Positions 58,711-64,000 of a DNA stretch of 64,000 nucleotides are shown in pieces. The stretch is from a virus. The position numbers and the translations under genes are program-made. Each line of letters opens with the position of its first letter. The stretch's first letter is position 1. Location of the stretch: positions 1-64,000 of the IMG/VR virus record IMGVR_UViG_3300047384_000085; one strand, written 5' to 3'. The notes under the pieces are model-generated. The model was not told the origin of the DNA. It saw nothing but the letters and a program-made list of their open reading frames with translations, and ran no database searches.

Positions 58711-59449
58711 AGGATTTCTGGTTGTTGCTTCTCGCAAAAGATCTTTCTATGTTTACGCAACCAATCTAATAGATTCGATTAGAGATTACTATGAAGACGC
58801 TAATATAACCTTAGTGTGTGAAGAGTGGATGTTGGATGACACTGGAAGAGATTTAGCGGACAATATAATAATTTGTGATGATCATTACCGTGCCAAACTC
58901 TGGGGCATGGCTCAATCTCCTTATGACATCACGATGTATGTTGACGCTGACATGCAGTGCGAACACGAAGATGTCGTAAAGATCTGGGATGAAATGAAAG
59001 ACCACGATGTTGTTTTCTCTGCATTGACAAAAGAACGTGATTACATTTACGCTGAATATGAATTTGACACTCCAGATCAAGGAAAGATATCTTTTGATCT
59101 GTGTGGTGGTGTCTGTCTTTACGATATGACTAAACCTATTGTCCGTGAGTTCATGGAAGATTGGTGGGATCTCACCAGAAGGCAAATGGATCATAAATGG
59201 TGGCCCGAAGGTTACCCAAAAAGTCTTAAACAGTGGGATCAATTCTCTCTTTGGTGGTTGACGAACAAAGAAGAAAAATATAAAGATTTGAAGATTGGTA
59301 TATTTGATGATGATATGAGATGGAATTATTATAATGCTTGGAACTACGAAATTACTAAACCAGATAACCCTATTATTTTAAGACATTTTTCTTGTGGTGT
59401 TTTCAAAGATTTTCATTACTATACAGATATAGGAAGTAATGAGAGGTAA
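58685..59449 (+). CDS. Putative GT-A glycosyltransferase in fibre cluster
   Basis: ATG 58685, behind GAGGAGAAAGAG, is preferred to an upstream in-frame ATG. The 254-residue protein has a basic start, a strand (GFLVVASRKRSFYVYATNLI), AQSPYDITMYVDADMQCEHE with a D-x-D near residue 84, DLCGGVCLYDMTKPIV, and W-D-Q-F near 185, a GT8-like arrangement. Its place among fibre genes, far from the other transferases, suggests that its substrate may be a fibre or baseplate protein. Inference only. Confidence 0.65.
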   Translation: MPKKKQKSKGFLVVASRKRSFYVYATNLIDSIRDYYEDANITLVCEEWMLDDTGRDLADNIIICDDHYRAKLWGMAQSPYDITMYVDADMQCEHEDVVKIWDEMKDHDVVFSALTKERDYIYAEYEFDTPDQGKISFDLCGGVCLYDMTKPIVREFMEDWWDLTRRQMDHKWWPEGYPKSLKQWDQFSLWWLTNKEEKYKDLKIGIFDDDMRWNYYNAWNYEITKPDNPIILRHFSCGVFKDFHYYTDIGSNER

Positions 59450-59456
59450 TATTATT

Positions 59457-60173
59457 ATGGATTTTCAAAAAATGCGAAGCATACCAATAAAGAATAAAGA
59501 ACTTCTCTCTATCTTAGACAGTTTTGTTCGTGTTAGGACATATAACGAGGAAGCGTTCACGAAGTACATGCATTGTGCAGGCAATCAACATTCTGATGCT
59601 GATAAGGCGAAATTTGTTTCTGATGAATACCTTCACGAAATCATGAGTATGGGAGATGATCATGGTGGTTTCCCAGAGACTATGCACGGTTATGAAATGA
59701 GAATGTGTAACAGGGAACACCAATTCTTCAAGAGAACAATACCGAAAACTCCTGATGAGATTAGTTATAGATCGGAGGTAATGTCAAAATTACAAGACTC
59801 TCAAGAAGATATAATGACTTGGTTGGGTTGTAGAAATAATGCATTATCAGCAGTTTATCCACCAAGTGGGTTTATCTCTTGGCACAATAATGCAAATGCA
59901 GCTGCATGGAATTTAATTTTCACTTACAGCGAAACAGGTGATGGTTACTTCAAATATTGGGACACGGAAAAGAAAGAAATTGTTTACATGCATGATGAAC
60001 CAGGCTGGCAATGCAAAGCTGGATACTTTGGTCATTATGGAGAACCCGATAAACTTTTATATCACGCAGCCGCTTCTAAGTGTTGGAGACATACAGTTTC
60101 TTTTTGTTTTGATAGATCAGAAACAAGTGAATTTATTAGAGAAGAGATAATTGATGAAATTAGTTCAGAATAA
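59457..60173 (+). CDS. Possible 2OG-Fe(II) oxygenase-like protein
   Basis: ATG 59457 follows AGAGG at a normal distance; ATG 59439 overlaps the previous gene and is less likely. The 238-residue protein has YPPSGFISWHNNANAAAWNL near residue 130, FTYSETGDGYFKYWD, and CWRHTVSFCFDRS near 215. This recalls a marine phage family sometimes annotated as 2OG oxygenases, where a H-x-D and a late H bind iron. Here the first pair reads H-N-N, so the iron site is questionable. It may act with the transferase just upstream. Confidence 0.45.
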   Translation: MDFQKMRSIPIKNKELLSILDSFVRVRTYNEEAFTKYMHCAGNQHSDADKAKFVSDEYLHEIMSMGDDHGGFPETMHGYEMRMCNREHQFFKRTIPKTPDEISYRSEVMSKLQDSQEDIMTWLGCRNNALSAVYPPSGFISWHNNANAAAWNLIFTYSETGDGYFKYWDTEKKEIVYMHDEPGWQCKAGYFGHYGEPDKLLYHAAASKCWRHTVSFCFDRSETSEFIREEIIDEISSE

Positions 60174-60186
60174 AGGTTTTAATTCT

Positions 60187-60194
60187 TATAAATA
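60187..60194 (+). promoter_or_regulatory. T4-type late promoter
   Basis: TATAAATA in the 53-base gap before ATG 60227. Confidence 0.8.
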
Positions 60195-60226
60195 AAACAA
60201 AGAAAACTACTTTTTAGAATAGGGTT

Positions 60227-60583
60227 ATGGCAGATTACGAAGATTTTTCAATCGATCAAGGTGCAGATGTTGCAATAGAATTACATCTCAAGGATCCTGA
60301 TGGTTCAGTAAAAGACCTTACAGGTTTTTCAGTTATAGCTATGATGAAGAGAACATATAACTCAGGTGCAGAAGACACAATTGAGTTTGCATGTTCTATA
60401 GAAGAACCTGCTTCTGATGGTGTAGTCATTTTGGGTTTGACTAATCAACAAACAGACAGTCTAAATACTACTGGTAGGTACGTTTATGATGTTGAATTAC
60501 ACTTTATTGATGGAGAAGAAAATACTATTATCGAACGTATCTTAGAAGGTAAAATAAAAGTCAATCCATCGGTAACTAGGTAG
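60227..60583 (+). CDS. Conserved small structural protein
   Basis: The 118-residue beta-rich protein begins ADYEDFSIDQGADVAIELHL and continues LKDPDGSVKDLTGFSVIAMM, ending RYVYDVELHFIDGEENTIIE with a RILEG strand. I recall such proteins as widespread in marine T4-like phages close to neck and fibre genes, and they resemble baseplate adaptor domains. It follows a late promoter. The specific role is unknown. Confidence 0.65.
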   Translation: MADYEDFSIDQGADVAIELHLKDPDGSVKDLTGFSVIAMMKRTYNSGAEDTIEFACSIEEPASDGVVILGLTNQQTDSLNTTGRYVYDVELHFIDGEENTIIERILEGKIKVNPSVTR

Positions 60584-60589
60584 ATCGGT

Positions 60590-60955
60590 ATGACGTTAGA
60601 TGTAACATCGGGTCGAGGAAAAACCGTAACCGAAGTCAAGGTCAACGGAAAAACTAGAGTACACTCTTTAAAAGTCGGCCGACCAGTTAGAAACGTTCGG
60701 AGTTCTGCGCCTAATATTAACAATATAGAAGGGGTAAGTACCGCTTCGAAAGAAGATGGTAATATCTTAATTTATAATGCAACCTCTGATACATTCGAAG
60801 TATCCCCTCTTGCTACAGCTAATATTGACAATATTACAGGAGTGGATACAAGTACAAAACAAGACGGAAGTGTCTTGGTTTATAACGAAACTTCCGACAC
60901 ATTCGAAGCAACACAGAATTTAGATAAACAGTTCATTAACGGAGGAAACTTTTAG
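60590..60955 (+). CDS. Small tail protein with duplicated segment
   Basis: The 121-residue protein has a beta-rich start (RGKTVTEVKVNGKTRVHSL) and two copies of a 30-odd-residue unit: NIEGVSTASKEDGNILIYNA followed by TSDTFEV, and NITGVDTSTKQDGSVLVYNE followed by TSDTFEA. This unit occurs in fibre and collar proteins of marine phages. It is probably an attachment protein for the following fibre, with which it shares one base. Confidence 0.6.
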   Translation: MTLDVTSGRGKTVTEVKVNGKTRVHSLKVGRPVRNVRSSAPNINNIEGVSTASKEDGNILIYNATSDTFEVSPLATANIDNITGVDTSTKQDGSVLVYNETSDTFEATQNLDKQFINGGNF

Positions 60956-62355
60956 TGACAACTGAAATTAAAATCAAACGGTCAGGGTCATCAAATGCTC
61001 CAACAGCTTTAGGTAGTGGTGAACTGGCTTATAGTTGGAGTGGTGGTACAGGCGGTAAGTTATTTATCGGTTGGGGAAATGAAAATAATGACGGTGAAGC
61101 CGCAAACATTGACCCCATCGGTGGTAAATATTATACTGACTTACTAGGTTCAACTGCTGGCACTATTGCTGGTTCCAAAGCGGTTATTCTAGACGCTAAT
61201 TCAAAAGTGAATCAATGGATCGTTGATAACATTACTATTGACGGCAATACCATCAGCACAACAGATAATAACGGTAATCTTTTATTAAGTCCACATGGAT
61301 CTGGTGTAGTCTCTGTTGAAGGTTCTAAGATATCGAATGTTGTAACACCAACTGCTGACTCTGATGCGGCAACTAAAGGATATGTTGATACTCAACTCAG
61401 TGGAGTTTCGTCAACGATCACTTTAACCGATGATGCCTCTAACACTGATGCTTATACTACAGGTAACGCACTAACCTTTGCTGGTGGTACTGGTTTGACT
61501 TCTGTTGTTACTGATGATACAGTAACGTTCAACATGGACAACACTTCAGTATCATTTGGTGGTGTATCTGTTGCGTTAGGTGGGACTTCTGCTCAACCAG
61601 CATTTGACTTAACAAATGCGACTAGTTACCCAACTTCATCTCTGAGTGGTACGATCACCAATGCTCAACTTGCTGGTTCTATCGAAAACGGCAAACTCGC
61701 AAATAGTGCAGTAACAGTTGGTACTACCGCAATCTCACTTGGTGGTTCTTCTACTGCACTAGCTGGTTTAACCCAAGTTGATGTTGACAATATTCGAATC
61801 GATGGTAACACAATCAGTACAACTGACGCTGGTGAATCAACTCTTTTCTTGAATCCAGGCCCTGTTGGTGATTCGGGTGAAGTTGTTATCCTAGGTGATT
61901 TAACTGTTCAAGGTACTACAACAACAATAAATAGTACTGAAGTAACAATTAATGATCTTGTTCTTACCCTCGCTGACAGTGCAGATGATGGAACAGCAGC
62001 TAATGGTGCTGGTATCATTATTGGTTCATCTTCATTCAGTAGTCCACCATCTCTTACATATGATGGATCGAACGACAGATGGGTATTCAACAAAACCGTT
62101 GAAGCAACGATTCATGATCTATCTGAAACAATTGATGATCGTGTTAATACTTTATTTACAGATGGTCAAAGTATTGGTTCTGTTTACAATGACGCTGCAA
62201 ACACACTTACGGTTAATGTTGATATTGCGACTACAAGTGTGATAGGTGCGGCGAAGTTTGACGGTCTTGCTGAATCAGATGGTGGATCAACCAATCAGTT
62301 TACTCTTACCTCTGGCGGAGTTAGAGTTACCGCTCTTGACGGTGGAACATACTAA
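60955..62355 (+). CDS. Tail or neck fibre protein
   Basis: GTG 60955 lies nine bases after a GGAGG site. The 466-residue protein opens with TTEIKIKRSGSSNAPTALGS, the same module that begins the S74 fibre at 55002. It continues with Thr/Ser/Gly-rich beta repeats, among them NITIDGNTISTTDNNGNLLL and NIRIDGNTISTTDAGESTLF, and VQGTTTTINSTEVTINDLVL, a segment typical of long fibre proteins. There is no S74 domain. Its place before gp13 suggests a collar or neck fibre. Confidence 0.7.
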   Translation: MTTEIKIKRSGSSNAPTALGSGELAYSWSGGTGGKLFIGWGNENNDGEAANIDPIGGKYYTDLLGSTAGTIAGSKAVILDANSKVNQWIVDNITIDGNTISTTDNNGNLLLSPHGSGVVSVEGSKISNVVTPTADSDAATKGYVDTQLSGVSSTITLTDDASNTDAYTTGNALTFAGGTGLTSVVTDDTVTFNMDNTSVSFGGVSVALGGTSAQPAFDLTNATSYPTSSLSGTITNAQLAGSIENGKLANSAVTVGTTAISLGGSSTALAGLTQVDVDNIRIDGNTISTTDAGESTLFLNPGPVGDSGEVVILGDLTVQGTTTTINSTEVTINDLVLTLADSADDGTAANGAGIIIGSSSFSSPPSLTYDGSNDRWVFNKTVEATIHDLSETIDDRVNTLFTDGQSIGSVYNDAANTLTVNVDIATTSVIGAAKFDGLAESDGGSTNQFTLTSGGVRVTALDGGTY

Positions 62356-62374
62356 TTAATTTAAGAGAAAAGAT

Positions 62375-63151
62375 ATGGCAAGTCCTAACACTAGACAGGA
62401 ACTAATAGATTATTGCTTACGTAGTTTGGGTGCGCCTGTTCTTGAGATAAACGTAGATGACGAACAACTAGAGGATCGTGTAGACGAGGCAATTCAGTGG
62501 TTCCGTGAGAATCATCCTGACGGTTCACGTAGGCACTACATGTCTTTTGAAGTGACTTCAGAGATTATTGAACAAGGATATATCGATCTAGGAGATGCTT
62601 CCATTTCCACTGTTGTTCGTATGTTTCCGATCAACACTGTTTCACAAACAACAAATTTCTTTGATATCAAGTATCAGATGATGTTGAACGATGTCACCGA
62701 TTTAAACAACTATGCTGGTGACATTGCATACTACGAACAAATGCAACAACATCTATCATTACTTGATATGAAACTAAGCGGTACACCCGAAACTACATTT
62801 GACCGACAAGGTAATCGTCTACACTACTACTTGAGTTCAGAGAAACTCACGGCGGGAGATTACATTGTTATCGAAGTCTATGGTATCAGAACTCCATCTG
62901 AAGAATCAGAAGCTGCAGATGGTAGTGATTACAACTCGTTGTTCAATCACAAGTTTCTTAAAGAATATCTAACCGCAATTATCAAAAGGCAATGGGGAAC
63001 CAACCTATTAAAGTTTGATGGCATGACCTTGCCTGGGGGTGTTCAGATCAGTGGTCGTTCTATATTTGAGGACGCTAACAATGAACTTGAACAGATTCGT
63101 ACTAGGTTTAGGGAAGAAGAAGATGTAGGCCCTATCTTCTTCGCAGGGTAA
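62375..63151 (+). CDS. 13: gp13-like neck protein
   Basis: The 258-residue protein matches T4 gp13: TRQELIDYCLRSLGAPVLEI (T4 [20 protein letters not shown]), DRVDEAIQWFRENHPDG, YEQMQQHLSLLDMKLSGTPE, and C-terminal MTLPGGVQISGRSIFEDANN (T4 [20 protein letters not shown]). gp13 and gp14 complete the head neck before tail joining. AAGAGAAAAGAT precedes the ATG. Length is a little shorter than T4 gp13 (309 aa). Confidence 0.93.
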   Translation: MASPNTRQELIDYCLRSLGAPVLEINVDDEQLEDRVDEAIQWFRENHPDGSRRHYMSFEVTSEIIEQGYIDLGDASISTVVRMFPINTVSQTTNFFDIKYQMMLNDVTDLNNYAGDIAYYEQMQQHLSLLDMKLSGTPETTFDRQGNRLHYYLSSEKLTAGDYIVIEVYGIRTPSEESEAADGSDYNSLFNHKFLKEYLTAIIKRQWGTNLLKFDGMTLPGGVQISGRSIFEDANNELEQIRTRFREEEDVGPIFFAG

Positions 63152-63152
63152 T

Positions 63153-64000
63153 ATGGCAACAAATCCGTATATAAGCAAAAAAGTACGATCCGAACAAAGT
63201 CTTTACGAAGATCTCGTAATCGAGTCTCTGAAGTTCTATGGTGAGGACGTATATTACATTCCACGTGAGATCGTTAACAAAGACACCATCTTTGCTGACG
63301 ATGTTCCTTCACGTTTTTCAGATGCATATAAGATCGAGACTTACATCGAGAATACCGAAGGGTTTGATGGAGAGGGTGACCTATTCACTAAATTCGGTAT
63401 CGAGTTGCGTGATCAAGCAACATTCGTATTTGCACGTAGACGTTGGAAGAAACTAATTGGCGACAACCTAGCAGAGGTTGGGTTCCGTCCACGTGAAGGC
63501 GATATCATTTATCTACCTATGTCGAACTCTATGTTCGAAGTATTGAAGGTAGAGACCGAGACTCCGTTCTATCAACTAAGTCAACTACCGACATTCCGTT
63601 TACAGTGTGAGTTATTCGAATACAGTGACGAAGACTTCGATACTAACATTGCATCGATTGATGCGATTGAGTATGAAGGTGCATATCAGTACAAGGTTAC
63701 AATGGAACCTGCTGAACAAAACACACTTGCAATCAATCTAGGTGATCAACTAAACATTAACACCTTTAGTGGTGCGTTAAAATCAGCGGGTAGTATAGCA
63801 ATTAGTGGTCAAGGTTATGATTCTGCGCCTACGATAACGGTCGATCCTCCCAAAACGCTTTCTTTATTTGGCGAGAACTCTTTATCATCTGACCTTAATA
63901 GATCGTTTAATGATACGTTTTTATTCACTAACGACAACGGTTCGGTAGAATTATTTTTCTACCCTAACGACTTGCCCCCTACAGATAATCCATTACAAGC
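63153..64000 (+). CDS. 14: gp14-like neck protein (3' end outside window)
   Basis: The start is one base after the gp13 stop and the frame is open to the window edge (282 codons visible). SEQSLYEDLVIESLKFYGED, YYIPREIVNKDTIF, GEGDLFTKFGIELRDQATFV and FRPREGDIIYLPMSNSMFEV are the pattern I recall for gp14 of marine T4-like phages. An inserted beta unit near residue 212 (SGQGYDSAPTITVDPP) resembles the glycine-rich insert of gp8. gp14 binds gp13 in the neck. The visible part already exceeds T4 gp14 (256 aa). Confidence 0.88.
   Translation, partial: MATNPYISKKVRSEQSLYEDLVIESLKFYGEDVYYIPREIVNKDTIFADDVPSRFSDAYKIETYIENTEGFDGEGDLFTKFGIELRDQATFVFARRRWKKLIGDNLAEVGFRPREGDIIYLPMSNSMFEVLKVETETPFYQLSQLPTFRLQCELFEYSDEDFDTNIASIDAIEYEGAYQYKVTMEPAEQNTLAINLGDQLNINTFSGALKSAGSIAISGQGYDSAPTITVDPPKTLSLFGENSLSSDLNRSFNDTFLFTNDNGSVELFFYPNDLPPTDNPLQ

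Overview
The window is a piece of a T4-like (gp-numbered, myovirus morphology) bacteriophage genome, probably from a marine phage of a Gram-negative host. The evidence is a near-complete set of T4-type baseplate and neck proteins (gp4, gp54, gp26/gp51, a tape measure, gp48, gp53, gp27, gp5, gp25, gp6, gp8, gp13, gp14), gp32 single-stranded DNA binding protein and the late co-activator gp33. T4-type late promoters (TATAAATA) stand before structural genes, and close matches to the bacterial sigma70 consensus stand before small early-type genes. The DNA is AT-rich, genes are tightly packed with ATGA/TAATG overlaps, and no tRNA, CRISPR array or insertion sequence was seen. The marine assignment rests on remembered resemblance to cyanophage and pelagiphage proteins and is inference.

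Region 1 (1-16.1 kb, + strand) starts inside an M15 peptidase endolysin. It continues as a glycan island: about ten glycosyltransferase-like proteins, a radical-SAM/SPASM enzyme, a HAD phosphatase fused to a sugar nucleotidyltransferase, a methyltransferase, a further HAD hydrolase, a class 3 lipase, a GroES-like co-chaperonin, a staphylococcal-type nuclease and small membrane proteins. It ends with a zeta-toxin-like P-loop kinase that carries what looks like a T4 capsid-targeting peptide behind a late promoter.

Region 2 (16.1-23.4 kb) has two minus-strand genes with tandem late promoters. A run of small + strand genes follows, each cluster headed by a sigma70-type promoter, then a SprT-like HExxH protein, two 2OG-Fe(II) oxygenases, gp33 and gp32. 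gp32 has both late and early promoters and a strong terminator.

Region 3 (23.4-28.4 kb, minus strand) is an assembly operon: gp4, a conserved protein, a gp54-like tube initiator, gp26, then a gp51-like segment reachable from gp26 only by a -1 frameshift at a U UUU UUA heptamer, then a tape-measure-like protein. This is the layout of the lambda G/GT-tape measure system.

Region 4 (28.4-42.7 kb, + strand) encodes the tube cap, wedge, hub and spike. The spike protein gp5, one polypeptide in T4, is spread over three adjacent genes: OB fold plus a degenerate lysozyme-like domain; an amidase; and the beta-helix needle. Then come an unknown protein, gp25, gp6, a structural protein, a fibre-like protein and gp8.

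Region 5 (42.7-62.4 kb) encodes the adsorption apparatus. It holds a 2096-residue baseplate/tail protein, a repeat fibre, a fibre made largely of Y-T-G-N repeats, a fibre with a C-terminal S74 chaperone, adaptors, another glycosyltransferase and a possible third oxygenase. The window ends with neck proteins gp13 and gp14 (cut by the window edge).
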